Positions 8,931 through 17,933 of a stretch of DNA of 64,000 nt are shown piece after piece. The notes under the pieces were generated by a model that was not told the DNA's origin, searched no databases, and saw nothing but the letters and a program-made list of their open reading frames with translations. Position numbers and translations under genes: made by a program. The stretch is from Marinobacter sp. CHS3-4 (lineage in GTDB: Bacteria; Pseudomonadota; Gammaproteobacteria; Pseudomonadales; Oleiphilaceae): the NCBI RefSeq assembly GCF_030053415.1, contig NZ_JASGBJ010000001.1, positions 434,001 through 498,000 on the forward strand, in the 5' to 3' direction. Position 1 is the first letter of the stretch. Every line of letters begins with the position of its first letter.

Positions 8931-9995
8931 ATGAGCGAGAATGGCCATGCCCATCGCAAAGAGAAAACCGGTTTTCGGGCGGATCAGATTCCGGCATTGC
9001 CGAAGTCACCAGAGAAACGCGACCGACTCGGTGAGGACCTTCAACCCGTAGGCGACTACGCCGGTATCGAACCTTACTACCGTTTATGTGAAGACGTAGG
9101 CGTTGTTCAGCATCAAGACCAGACTGATCCAGATGGCTTAGAATTTAGTGGGTGGTGGGACCAACGGCAGATTCGTTTTCTCAGTGGTAAGGCATTTATT
9201 GGTTTGTCAGCTTTACTAGTTCTAATCCCATATGCATGGGGCTCCGCGCTAGTGGTTGGGGGCGGGATGTTAATTTTGCATTACGCTGCAATGGTTGAGT
9301 TACCTCATTTGTTAAAGTCTATTTGGGGCCTTTTCGTGGTTCTTGGTTGGATAGTTTTATCGCTATACCTAGTCATTAAAACCATGCCCTGGGTAATGGG
9401 CGGTTTCGCTCTGTTGTTAAGACCGTTCGACAAAATGCTAGGCAAACTCCTGGACCGCAGTTTGGATTCGGGAGAAAGCGCCTTTAGTCGTGAAACGGGT
9501 GAAGTGAGCTTTGCTCTCCCGGGCGGCAAGAAACTGACCGCGCCCTTCGAGGAGTTTGATGCCTATGTGGAGCGAGTCGTCCAGCAGGGCGGCATCTTCT
9601 ATCGCCTGATCTTTGTTCACCGCTATACGGCCAAGCAGTTTACCCAAACCTCCCTGAGCCGGATCGAGCCCTCGAAGGAGGAAGTTCTGGCCCTGTGGGA
9701 CATGCTTCAGCGGTATATGGACGTGTCCCAGCCGTTGCCGGATATGCCGAGGCTGGAGCCCTTCCGCCATTTGGACCCCGTAACCGCTGAACACGACCAG
9801 AGAACGGGACGGAATCCGCGCTTCTGGCGTGATCTGGACCTGGAAGCCTGGAAACAGGGCGAAGGCGCTGAATGGCTGAAGCGTCAGCTGGAATACCCAT
9901 GGAACAGGCGTGTCTGCCGGCTGACACCGCAATTGGGAAAGGTCTCTACTCAAGAGTATCGGGAGTTGCGTCCGCAAGACGCTTATCCGGTTTGA
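8931..9995 (+). CDS. Membrane protein of T6SS cargo cluster, paralogue B
   Basis: A 354-aa paralogue of the preceding protein with the same architecture: soluble N-terminus, membrane core, conserved soluble C-terminus. ATG 8931 follows a good aaaggag ribosome site. Compared with copy A, the first 90 and last 200 residues are nearly identical, and even the DNA is closely matched there. The segment of about 50 residues between IPYAWGS and IKTMPWVMGG is largely different and its codons are more AT-rich. Such a pattern suggests duplication followed by replacement or rapid change of the core. The 80-base gap between the copies holds a short perfect hairpin (8862-8876, six-base stem). The function is unknown. 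Confidence 0.7.
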   Translation: MSENGHAHRKEKTGFRADQIPALPKSPEKRDRLGEDLQPVGDYAGIEPYYRLCEDVGVVQHQDQTDPDGLEFSGWWDQRQIRFLSGKAFIGLSALLVLIPYAWGSALVVGGGMLILHYAAMVELPHLLKSIWGLFVVLGWIVLSLYLVIKTMPWVMGGFALLLRPFDKMLGKLLDRSLDSGESAFSRETGEVSFALPGGKKLTAPFEEFDAYVERVVQQGGIFYRLIFVHRYTAKQFTQTSLSRIEPSKEEVLALWDMLQRYMDVSQPLPDMPRLEPFRHLDPVTAEHDQRTGRNPRFWRDLDLEAWKQGEGAEWLKRQLEYPWNRRVCRLTPQLGKVSTQEYRELRPQDAYPV

Positions 9996-10084
9996 CGAAC
10001 AGTACTCAAGTGACGTTGCAGGACAATGCCGCCTTAAATATTTGGTAGCATAAAGCTTTAGTTAAGCCCAACGGAGCGAGCACC

Positions 10085-10525
10085 ATGCAATACCTCCACA
10101 CCATGATCCGCGTCAGCGACCTGGATGAAACTCTGCACTTTTTCTGCGATCTGCTGGGTATGGTGGAAATCAGCCGCAAAGACAGCGAAAAAGGCCGATT
10201 CACGCTGGTGTTTCTGGCGGCCCCGGAAGACGAAGCTCGGGCCAGAGAAGAGCGGGCGCCAATGATCGAGCTGACGTATAATTGGGACCCTGAGGAATAT
10301 ACCGGAGGCCGCAATTTCGGGCATCTGGCGTATCGCGTGGATGATATCTACGGCCTGTGCAGTCATCTTCAGAACAGCGGTGTCACTATAAACCGCCCGC
10401 CGCGGGATGGCCGCATGGCCTTTATCCGGTCACCGGATGGTATTTCCATCGAACTGCTTCAGAAGGGTGATCCTTTGCCAGCCAGGGAGCCCTGGGCAAG
10501 TATGGAAAATACTGGTACCTGGTGA
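10085..10525 (+). CDS. gloA: Lactoylglutathione lyase (glyoxalase I)
   Basis: A 146-aa single-domain VOC protein. It isomerises the hemithioacetal of methylglyoxal and glutathione to S-lactoylglutathione in the cytoplasm. The start [20 protein letters not shown] matches glyoxalase I closely. The four expected metal ligands are visible as His5, Glu62 (in IELTYNW), His80 (in [10 protein letters not shown]) and Glu123 (in SIELLQKG). The acidic insert around residues 47-57 is longer than in the E. coli enzyme. The gene stands alone between the T6SS cluster and a convergent diguanylate cyclase gene, with only ten bases separating the two stop codons. The start is preceded by a ggagcgag ribosome site. 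Confidence 0.88.
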   Translation: MQYLHTMIRVSDLDETLHFFCDLLGMVEISRKDSEKGRFTLVFLAAPEDEARAREERAPMIELTYNWDPEEYTGGRNFGHLAYRVDDIYGLCSHLQNSGVTINRPPRDGRMAFIRSPDGISIELLQKGDPLPAREPWASMENTGTW

Positions 10526-10535
10526 GCCATAGGAA

Positions 10536-13448
10536 TTACTCACCCACTACCCGAGCTTCGACCCGGTTCCGCCCACTCTGCTTGGCTGAATAAAGCGCCT
10601 GGTCTGCCAGTCTGAGGAATTCGGCCTGGCTATAGCCGTTCCTCGGGATTCCGGTTGCCACGCCAATGCTGATGGTGAACTGAATGTTCTGATCATCCCA
10701 TGGAACGGTTTGCTCAGCGATGTCCTGGCGTAGCTGCTCAAATCGCTGTATGAGCTCTGCCTTGTCGTCGTAACTAGAAAATACGGCGAACTCTTCTCCG
10801 CCGAAGCGACTCAGGCGGTCTGTGTCGCGCCGGAAATGAGCACGCATTCGGTCTGCCAGCATCCTCAGACACTCGTCGCCGGCCTGATGGCCGAAGTTGT
10901 CATTAATGACTTTGAAGTGGTCAGCGTCGATCATGGCTACGGCAAACCCCGCCCGGTGGCGCTTGCACCATCGGAAGCTGGTGGTAAATTCCCTGTCGAA
11001 GTAGCTGCGGTTGCCCAGTTGGGTCAGGTCGTCCGTCACGCTGAGTCGAGCGAGAGTGGCATTGGCATCAGCCAGTTCGGCATTCAGTCTGCCAAGCTTG
11101 CGGTTCCAGTAGAACAGCAGTGTCAGCAGGACGATGGCCGCCAAGGCGATCTGAATCATCAGGGTGTAGTCCACGCTTTGCTTCAGCTCGACCCGGGACC
11201 ATTTTTGTCGGATGGTTTTAAGTTCTTCATCCGTGAGGCTGTCGACCAGTTTCTGCATGATCTCCAACAGGATGGGCTCGTCATTTCGGGTGGCCACGCC
11301 CATAGACCAGTCAGCAGAGACCCGGCCAATCACTTTCAGGTCTGCCAGTCCGAGTTCTTCCATAGTTTTGTTCGCCGTATCCAGGGTCGTGATGTAGGCA
11401 GCCAGTTCCCGTTCCTGAACTTTTCGTAGACCATGGCTTTCATTTTCAACTTCCACCAGATTGATGCTCGGGTTTCTGCTCCTCAGGAGTTCCACGAAGG
11501 CGTAGTCACGCACAATGCCAATGGGTTGATTGCCAAGTTCGTCGGGCGAGGTGATGAAGGGGGTGTCGATACGGCCCACCATGACACTGGGAAGCTGGAG
11601 GTAAGGGTCGGTGAAGTTCAGAAACTTCTCCCGTTCCGGTGTTGGCATCGCCATGGGGAACAGGTCGCACTCTCGGTTCTTCGCGGCGATCATTGATTCA
11701 GACCAGCTTTCGGTTTCCAGCGGTTTGAATGCAATGTCGGATTTTTCCCGGAAAAGCTGGACGATGTCTGCGGAAATACCCACGTGCTCGCCCGTTGCGT
11801 TAATGCCTTCCAAAGGCATCCAATCCGGGTCCAGGCACAGTGTCAGGGCGTGGTTGTGTTTAGCGAGCCATCTCTGCTCCTGCGGTTCGAACGTAACCGT
11901 TCCAGAGGCCTGTGGTTCGGTCTTGGACGCGCCGAGCCAGCGATTCTTGATGGTGTTCATTTCCGTGGGTGAGATGGCATTCAGACCCTGATCGATGATT
12001 TGCGCAACCGGCGCAAGGTCGTCGCGCACACCAAACCGCAGATCTTCCCCCTGGGTGCCATCCACGGAGATCTCGCCGGCAATGGATACACTGGGAATGT
12101 TGAGCATGCGAATCCAGTGATTACCGTTTGGCAGTGCTGCTAGTGTTACGTCAACGGTACCATCGGCCAGCGCTTCAAACATGGCTCGCTGAGAGGTAAA
12201 AGAGAGTACCTGGTCCCCTAGCGCATCCCGTATCGCTTTTTCGTAATAGATGCCGGCGCCGATGGCAACGCGATACCCTCGAAGGTCTTCCCATCGGTCA
12301 AAACTCAGTGTGTTGTCCAGCGTGAACGCCACATTCGGGATCACATGGTAGGCCTTGGAGAAACGGGCAAACTTGTCGCGTTCTTCGGTTCTCGACATGT
12401 TCGCCATCACATCAATGTTTCCGTCCACAAGGGCGGGATAAAGCTCTGACCATTGCCCTGAAACCGGAATGATCCGAAGTCCGGTCAGGTCGGCTATCCG
12501 GTTCATTAAATCGACGCTCAGGCCTTGCAGTGTTCCTGCGTCCCGGAAACTGAACGGGGAGTAGTCCTGCATGAATCCGACTCTGACTGGGCCAAGGCGG
12601 CTGACGTATCGGCTCAGAGGTTCACTCAGCTGAAAGCCATTGCTCCCATTGACGCTTGCACCCCCATAATCTCGCCAGCGTTGCAGCAATTTGGCAATGT
12701 GCTCTTCTGGAATGGCCTCCAGAGCCTGCTGCAATCGATCCCTTAGCTTAACCCTGCCTTTGTGTACGCCAAGCCTGAAGTCCTCGATGGCCAGCTCGCC
12801 CAGTGGCGCCTGCCCCGCAATCTTGAGGAATGGAAAACCGGCCTGGTGCGCGTAGTACTGCAGAGTAAGTTTTGGCCCGACAATTCCGTCTACCCATCCA
12901 AAAGCCAGGGCTCGAATCAGCCCACCTGTGGACTCGTAGGTTTTCAGTGTGATGTCGGGCTGGGTGAGGGCATCCTTATAGAAAATTTCACTGAAAACGC
13001 CAATGCGCTTCCCCTCAAGATCGTCCAGAGAGTTGATGTCGCCGAGGGGGTTATCAGGGTGATGCATCAGGTACGTTTGCCGGATGTGGTAAGGCTCGGT
13101 AAACAGGATCTTCTCGGCCCGGCTTTGGCGATAGGAGATGCTGTCGATAACGTCGATATCGCCGTTCAGAAAGGCGCTGTAGATTTCGGACCAGTTCCCG
13201 GCCTGGAATTGAAGTTCCAGATCGGCGTTCTCCCCGATCTTGCGTAATACGTCGACGGAAAAGCCGGAAGCATTGCCGTCTTTAAAGCTCGAGTAGGGCA
13301 TGTTGTTGTCAACGATGCCAACCGAAATACTGCTCGGAATGTCAGCGCGCGCAGACATCGTCGCGACCACGACAATCGTCGCCAGAAGCCAGCATATCGG
13401 CTGAAATCTGGAAAATGGCAGGGAGACGGGAATCGAGCGGGCGCGCAT
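10536..13448 (-). CDS. Diguanylate cyclase with three periplasmic solute-binding domains
   Basis: A 970-aa inner-membrane sensor that should make c-di-GMP. A signal segment is followed by three SBP_bac_3-type periplasmic domains, at about residues 38-265, 285-505 and 525-765. Each shows the family start pattern (VGIVDNNMPYSSF, VRVGFMQDYSPFSF, LCLDPDWMPLEG). One transmembrane helix (about 768-790) leads to a GGDEF domain whose active site reads RFGGEEF. The RDTD sequence nine residues before it fits an intact RxxD inhibitory site. Canonical D-A-D-H-F and QALYSAKQSGRN motifs are also present. ATG 13448 is chosen over the TTG codon just before it. Ligands are probably amino acids or similar small solutes, by family analogy only. 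Confidence 0.9.
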   Translation of the reverse strand: MRARSIPVSLPFSRFQPICWLLATIVVVATMSARADIPSSISVGIVDNNMPYSSFKDGNASGFSVDVLRKIGENADLELQFQAGNWSEIYSAFLNGDIDVIDSISYRQSRAEKILFTEPYHIRQTYLMHHPDNPLGDINSLDDLEGKRIGVFSEIFYKDALTQPDITLKTYESTGGLIRALAFGWVDGIVGPKLTLQYYAHQAGFPFLKIAGQAPLGELAIEDFRLGVHKGRVKLRDRLQQALEAIPEEHIAKLLQRWRDYGGASVNGSNGFQLSEPLSRYVSRLGPVRVGFMQDYSPFSFRDAGTLQGLSVDLMNRIADLTGLRIIPVSGQWSELYPALVDGNIDVMANMSRTEERDKFARFSKAYHVIPNVAFTLDNTLSFDRWEDLRGYRVAIGAGIYYEKAIRDALGDQVLSFTSQRAMFEALADGTVDVTLAALPNGNHWIRMLNIPSVSIAGEISVDGTQGEDLRFGVRDDLAPVAQIIDQGLNAISPTEMNTIKNRWLGASKTEPQASGTVTFEPQEQRWLAKHNHALTLCLDPDWMPLEGINATGEHVGISADIVQLFREKSDIAFKPLETESWSESMIAAKNRECDLFPMAMPTPEREKFLNFTDPYLQLPSVMVGRIDTPFITSPDELGNQPIGIVRDYAFVELLRSRNPSINLVEVENESHGLRKVQERELAAYITTLDTANKTMEELGLADLKVIGRVSADWSMGVATRNDEPILLEIMQKLVDSLTDEELKTIRQKWSRVELKQSVDYTLMIQIALAAIVLLTLLFYWNRKLGRLNAELADANATLARLSVTDDLTQLGNRSYFDREFTTSFRWCKRHRAGFAVAMIDADHFKVINDNFGHQAGDECLRMLADRMRAHFRRDTDRLSRFGGEEFAVFSSYDDKAELIQRFEQLRQDIAEQTVPWDDQNIQFTISIGVATGIPRNGYSQAEFLRLADQALYSAKQSGRNRVEARVVGE

Positions 13449-13574
13449 CAACGGGCAAAAATCCTTCTGGTGACGCTCTCAGTGTAGACGCTGATCAGTG
13501 ATTTTGAAGTGGATTCGGGTTTTTCATCGGGTCGCGATGGTAGACTGCGCCAACAGTCGATTGGGGAAATCACC

Positions 13575-14300
13575 ATGGGATTAATGTTTGAAGAAATCGA
13601 CAGCCAGCCTTCTGCGCTGGGCGAAATCACCCTCAGGCGTCGACGCATACCGGCGCTGGGGGAGCGGGATATATTCGAAGTGAAGCTGGGCGATGAATTC
13701 CTGATGTCCAGCATGTTTGTGGATGCGGAAGTGGCCCTGGCGGATCTGGGCCTTACGATGGCCCATGGTGATTCTCTGGACGTCGTGGTAGGCGGCCTGG
13801 GTCTGGGCTATACCGCAGAGGCCGCCTTGCGACATGATCGGGTTAATGAACTGCTGGTGGTGGATGCTCTGGACACTGTTATCCAATGGCATCAGCAGGA
13901 AAAAGTGCCGTTGGGCAAAGTGTTGAATGACGATCCGCGGTGCCGCTATGTGTTAGGTAGCTTTTTTGACTTCGCGGTGTCCGACGCTGGATTTGATCCG
14001 GAATCCCCTGGACGGCTGTTTGATGCCATCCTGCTGGATATCGATCACTCGCCACGAGCGTTGCTGAACGAGTCCAACGCCAGTTTCTATACGGTCGAAA
14101 GTCTGGGAAAGATGGCGCGTTTCCTTCGGGCTGGCGGTGTCTTTGCCATGTGGTCCAACGATCCCCCTGATGAGCCATTTATGCAGACGCTTCGGGAGCT
14201 GTTTACCGATGTCGATGCCAGGGTTGTGTCTTTCTACAACCCGTTTCAGAATCGCGAATCCACCAACACCGTTTATCTGGCCAGAACCCCGGAGAGTTGA
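13575..14300 (+). CDS. Spermidine synthase-like methyltransferase-fold protein
   Basis: A 241-aa protein with the Rossmann fold of polyamine synthases and class I methyltransferases. The nucleotide-binding loop appears as VVVGGLGLGYTAEAAL, followed by LLVVDALDTVI and, later, LDIDHSPRALLNE. It contains the substrate-side pattern FLMSSMFVDAEVALADLGL near residue 50. Canonical spermidine synthases are somewhat longer and have a GGGDG motif, which is absent, so this is a divergent member of uncertain substrate. ATG 13575 follows ttggggaaa as ribosome site. The DUF815 ATPase gene begins four bases after the stop, so the two probably form an operon. Confidence 0.72.
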   Translation: MGLMFEEIDSQPSALGEITLRRRRIPALGERDIFEVKLGDEFLMSSMFVDAEVALADLGLTMAHGDSLDVVVGGLGLGYTAEAALRHDRVNELLVVDALDTVIQWHQQEKVPLGKVLNDDPRCRYVLGSFFDFAVSDAGFDPESPGRLFDAILLDIDHSPRALLNESNASFYTVESLGKMARFLRAGGVFAMWSNDPPDEPFMQTLRELFTDVDARVVSFYNPFQNRESTNTVYLARTPES

Positions 14301-14304
14301 TCTG

Positions 14305-15081
14305 ATGAGCGTTACGCAAACGATTGACTGGACGACAACCCCGGCTGCGGTCTGGCGTCGGCATCGCTCGGGCCTGCGAGGTATCCGCCGACTGGATCCG
14401 GTGCAGTGGGAAAGCCTTAAGGGCATTGATCGTCAGCGTGACGCATTGGGCCGCAATACCGAGCGGTTTCTATCCGGGGAGCCCTCCAATAATGCGTTGT
14501 TGTGGGGGTCACGTGGTACCGGTAAGTCATCTCTGATCAAAGCGCTTCTGAACCGCTATCGGGATCAGGGCTTGCGTATGATTGAGGTGGATAAGGACGA
14601 CCTGGTCAATCTGCCGGAGATCGTCGATGACCTGTGGGAGCTGCCGTACCGTTTTGTCATTTTCTGCGACGATCTGTCTTTTGATGTGGGCGAGTCTGGA
14701 TACAAGGCGTTGAAAAGCGTTCTGGAAGGTTCGCTGGAATTGCCGCCGGAGAATGTCAGAGTCTACGCCACCTCCAACCGCAGACATCTGATGCCGGAAT
14801 TCATGTCTGACAACGTGAAAAGCGAGGTTCGCGACGGAGAGCTTCATCCGGCCGAGGCCATCGAAGAACAGGTGTCGCTTGCGGATCGGTTCGGGCTTCA
14901 GTTGTCTTTCTATCCGTTTCCCCAGGATACCTATCTGGAGACCGTGGATTCCCTGTTTCCGGAGGTCAAGGACCGTGCCGCCCTGCATCAGGAAGCCATT
15001 CGTTTTGCCACTGCCAAGGGGGTACGAAACGGGCGTACGGCTCAGCAGTTCTATCGCCAGTTTGCGGGCACGTTTGACTGA
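14305..15081 (+). CDS. DUF815-family P-loop ATPase
   Basis: A 258-aa AAA-type ATP-binding protein of the DUF815 family. The Walker A loop reads LLWGSRGTGKSSLIKALL (about residues 67-84) and the Walker B region FVIFCDDLSF. A sensor-like VYATSNRRHLMP segment follows, then a C-terminal lid ending near NGRTAQQFYRQF. Members are cytoplasmic and their cellular role is not established. It starts four bases after the spermidine-synthase-like gene and converges on the first DUF3422 gene, with 24 bases between the stops. The long upstream in-frame extension overlaps the preceding gene and is not used. Confidence 0.82.
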   Translation: MSVTQTIDWTTTPAAVWRRHRSGLRGIRRLDPVQWESLKGIDRQRDALGRNTERFLSGEPSNNALLWGSRGTGKSSLIKALLNRYRDQGLRMIEVDKDDLVNLPEIVDDLWELPYRFVIFCDDLSFDVGESGYKALKSVLEGSLELPPENVRVYATSNRRHLMPEFMSDNVKSEVRDGELHPAEAIEEQVSLADRFGLQLSFYPFPQDTYLETVDSLFPEVKDRAALHQEAIRFATAKGVRNGRTAQQFYRQFAGTFD

Positions 15082-15105
15082 GCTAATCAGCTCGTACCTT
15101 AACGC

Positions 15106-16455
15106 CTACTCCCTCTCTGCCATTTTCAGAAAGTGACGGCGGATAGCGCGTACGGTGAAATACACCAGTACGAGTATGGTTGGAATGGCGATGCCCAGAA
15201 GAAGCGGCTTGTTAAAGCTGACGCCGGATTCTTCCGCCACATCCATGGCCATCCGGAGCAGAGCGATCAGGTAATAGGAAATCACCACCACGGAAAAGCC
15301 TTCCACGGTGTGCTGCATCATCAGTTGAACCTTGGACCGCTGGTTCATCGCGGCAAGTAGTTCCTGGTTCTGGCGCTGCAATTCAAGCTCCACTCGGGCG
15401 CGCATCATGTCGGAAGCCCTGCCGATCCGGAGAGACAGATCGTCGAGACGGTTGTTGACGGATTCGCAGGTTTCGGCAGCTGGCGTCAGGCGCCGGTTCA
15501 TGAACTCCCGGATGGTCAGGTGGCCGGACAGCTCGTCTTCGCGCAGTGCCTCCAGCCGCGCCAGGACCAGTTTGTGATAGGCGCGGGTGGCCGAAAACCG
15601 AAAAGTGGAATGGGCCCGAAAATCTTCAATTCGCGCTGCCATATCGGTCAATTCAGCCAGAACATGGGGTTCATCCACACCTGTGTCGTTGGTCAGGGAT
15701 TCTGTGATCTCCGCCAGTGTCTGATCCATGTGGTTAAGATCAGACGTCATGTTTCGCGCCACTGGTAATGCCAGCAGGGACAGCAGCCGATAGGTTTCAG
15801 CCTCCATCAGCCGCTGGGTCAGTCGTCCCAGCTGGTTGTTCGGCAAGCCCATGTTGAGAACCATAAACCTGCCGAAGCCATCATCGTGCAGTTTGAAAGA
15901 GCTCCATACCCGGGCCTTGCCTTCCGCCGGTCTGCTGCCAATCAGCCGGTATCCGTCAAAATAATCCCGGATGACGGCCAGGTCTGGCTCTTCATTTTCT
16001 TCTGCTTTCTGCAGGTCCAGGTGGAAAGCCGCGACCACCGTGCCGGTCAGGCGCTCCAGCCATCCGTCGGGCAAACTGGTCAGGCCGGTATGTCGAAAGG
16101 GACGATGGTTTCCCGTTGGACCAAAGTGAATGAAGGTATACGCCGTGAACTCCATGTGCAGTTCACGGCGGATCTTGAAGTCACCAAAGGTCGATTCGAG
16201 GCAGCTCTTTTCTTCCGAGGGCGCAGGCTGGCCCAGTTCCTCGTGCAGTTCCTGCCAGTGCCGAAATTGCGCTTTGCGCTGCTCTGGCGTGGTCATTACC
16301 GCAAGATGAGACACCTGGGACGGGCAGGGCAGAACCTGAAACGGCTGGGTATGGAGCTCGTTATAGAGCGACTCCCGAAGGGGATGGAAATCGAGTTTCT
16401 GAAACGTCGGATCCACTATCCTGTCCTCGACCGGCGGCCTTGCTGGGCGATTCAC
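15106..16455 (-). CDS. DUF3422 membrane-anchored protein, copy 1
   Basis: A 449-aa member of the DUF3422 family, whose function is not established. Diagnostic stretches include HPLRESLYNELHTQPFQVL and FGDFKIRRELHMEFTAYTF near the N-terminus, and a long helical middle region. Two membrane segments lie near the C-terminus (SVVVISYYLIALLRMAMDV and LLLGIAIPTILVLVYFTVRA), with a short basic tail. The bulk of the protein is probably cytoplasmic. The start is GTG 16455, the only reasonable choice without losing the conserved N-terminus. It lies 78 bases downstream of a paralogue of the same orientation, so the pair looks like an old tandem duplication. Confidence 0.85.
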   Translation of the reverse strand: MNRPARPPVEDRIVDPTFQKLDFHPLRESLYNELHTQPFQVLPCPSQVSHLAVMTTPEQRKAQFRHWQELHEELGQPAPSEEKSCLESTFGDFKIRRELHMEFTAYTFIHFGPTGNHRPFRHTGLTSLPDGWLERLTGTVVAAFHLDLQKAEENEEPDLAVIRDYFDGYRLIGSRPAEGKARVWSSFKLHDDGFGRFMVLNMGLPNNQLGRLTQRLMEAETYRLLSLLALPVARNMTSDLNHMDQTLAEITESLTNDTGVDEPHVLAELTDMAARIEDFRAHSTFRFSATRAYHKLVLARLEALREDELSGHLTIREFMNRRLTPAAETCESVNNRLDDLSLRIGRASDMMRARVELELQRQNQELLAAMNQRSKVQLMMQHTVEGFSVVVISYYLIALLRMAMDVAEESGVSFNKPLLLGIAIPTILVLVYFTVRAIRRHFLKMAERE

Positions 16456-16533
16456 AGCTTGTGACTATAACAGTAGCTGCTCTGCGCACTGCTGCAAGAA
16501 AGCAGGGGTTGCAGTGGCCTGCCGTATGCCAGA

Positions 16534-17847
16534 TCAAGCGTCTGACTTCCCCGCTGCAAGCTTCAGGAATCTGCGTCGCATCGATCGCACCGTCACATAC
16601 ACCAGCCCAAGAGTGACAGGAATCGACAGCCCCACCAGCAGCGGTTTGTTGAAATCAAAACCGGCTTCCTGTGCCACGTCCATCGCCATTCTCATCAGCG
16701 CGATCAGGTAGTAGGCGATCACCACTACCGAGAATCCCTCTACCGTGTGTTGCATCATCAACTGTACTTTTGACCGGTCGTTCATCGAGGTCAGCAGTTG
16801 CTGATTCTGGCTCTGAATCGCCAGTTCCACCCGCATCCTCATCATGTCTGATGCCCGGCTGACTCTCTTGGAGAGGTCGTCCAGGCGCTCACTGACCGAT
16901 TCACAGGTTTCAACCGCAGGCGTCAAACGACGGGTCATGAACTCCCCGATGGTCAGGTGTGGGGACAGCTCGTCTTCGCGCAGCACGGCCAGCCTTGCGA
17001 GCACAAGCTTGTGATACGCCCTGGTGGCCGCAAACCGGAACGTGGATTGTGCGCGGAATGCCTCAATCTGCGCCGCCATATCTGTCAGATTTTTCAGTAC
17101 GTCAGGCTCATCGACTTCGCCGTTACCAGTGAGAGACTGGGTAATGTTGGCCAGGCCCTGGTCCATGTCATTCAGTGCCGGGGTCATGTCACGCGCTACC
17201 GGTAGCGCCAGCAAAGACATCAGGCGATAAGTCTCCAGTTCCATCAGCCTCTGGGTCAGGCGGCCCAGTTGGCTATCAGAAAGCCCGTTGTTGATGACAA
17301 GAAAACGCCCGAAGCCGTCGCCATGAAGCTTGAATGAGCTCCAAACGCGAGCCTTCCCTTCGGCCGCGCGACTGCCAATCAGCCGCTCGCCTTCGAAATA
17401 ATGACGAACGGTTGCCAGGTCGGGCTCTTCCTCCGGTGGCCGAAGATCCATATGAAAGGCCGCAACGGTCGTCCCTGTCAGTTTGTCCAGCCAGCCGTCG
17501 GGGAGCTTGGCCAGTCCGGTGGTGGTGAACGGTTCTTCGTCTTCCGATTTGCCCAGGTTGATGAACGTATAGGACGTGAACTCCATATGGAGTTCACGTC
17601 GCACGCGAATATCGCCGAACGTGGATTCAAAGCAGCTTTCTTCATCATGGGGAATGACATGCCCCATGTGTGCGTGCAGATCCTGCCAGTGCCTGAATTG
17701 TTGTGCTCGCTGTTCGGGGGTGGTCAGTAGTGCAATGTGGGTAACTTGCGAAGGGCAAGGCAGCACCTGGAACGGACGGGCATGCAGTTCGTTGTAGAGA
17801 ATTTCCCGGAGTGGATGAACCTCAAGGGTATTCACGGGCGGTTTCAC
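16534..17847 (-). CDS. DUF3422 membrane-anchored protein, copy 2
   Basis: A 437-aa paralogue of the adjacent DUF3422 protein, with the same order of conserved blocks: HPLREILYNELHARPFQVL, FGDIRVRRELHMEFTSYTF, the helical QNQQLLTSMNDRSKVQLM region and two C-terminal membrane segments. The copies differ throughout their length, which suggests long-standing divergence and perhaps different partners. The start is taken as GTG 17847; a second in-frame GTG four codons later is possible. It is the first gene of the pair in the direction of transcription and follows pdsS by 86 bases on the same strand. Confidence 0.85.
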   Translation of the reverse strand: MKPPVNTLEVHPLREILYNELHARPFQVLPCPSQVTHIALLTTPEQRAQQFRHWQDLHAHMGHVIPHDEESCFESTFGDIRVRRELHMEFTSYTFINLGKSEDEEPFTTTGLAKLPDGWLDKLTGTTVAAFHMDLRPPEEEPDLATVRHYFEGERLIGSRAAEGKARVWSSFKLHGDGFGRFLVINNGLSDSQLGRLTQRLMELETYRLMSLLALPVARDMTPALNDMDQGLANITQSLTGNGEVDEPDVLKNLTDMAAQIEAFRAQSTFRFAATRAYHKLVLARLAVLREDELSPHLTIGEFMTRRLTPAVETCESVSERLDDLSKRVSRASDMMRMRVELAIQSQNQQLLTSMNDRSKVQLMMQHTVEGFSVVVIAYYLIALMRMAMDVAQEAGFDFNKPLLVGLSIPVTLGLVYVTVRSMRRRFLKLAAGKSDA

Positions 17848-17933
17848 GAGATTTTCCTGGGCGATTGAGCCGTTTGAGTGAGTGGACCCACACCCTAAAC
17901 GCTTGGTTACTTCTTGAACACACGACCTGTGGC

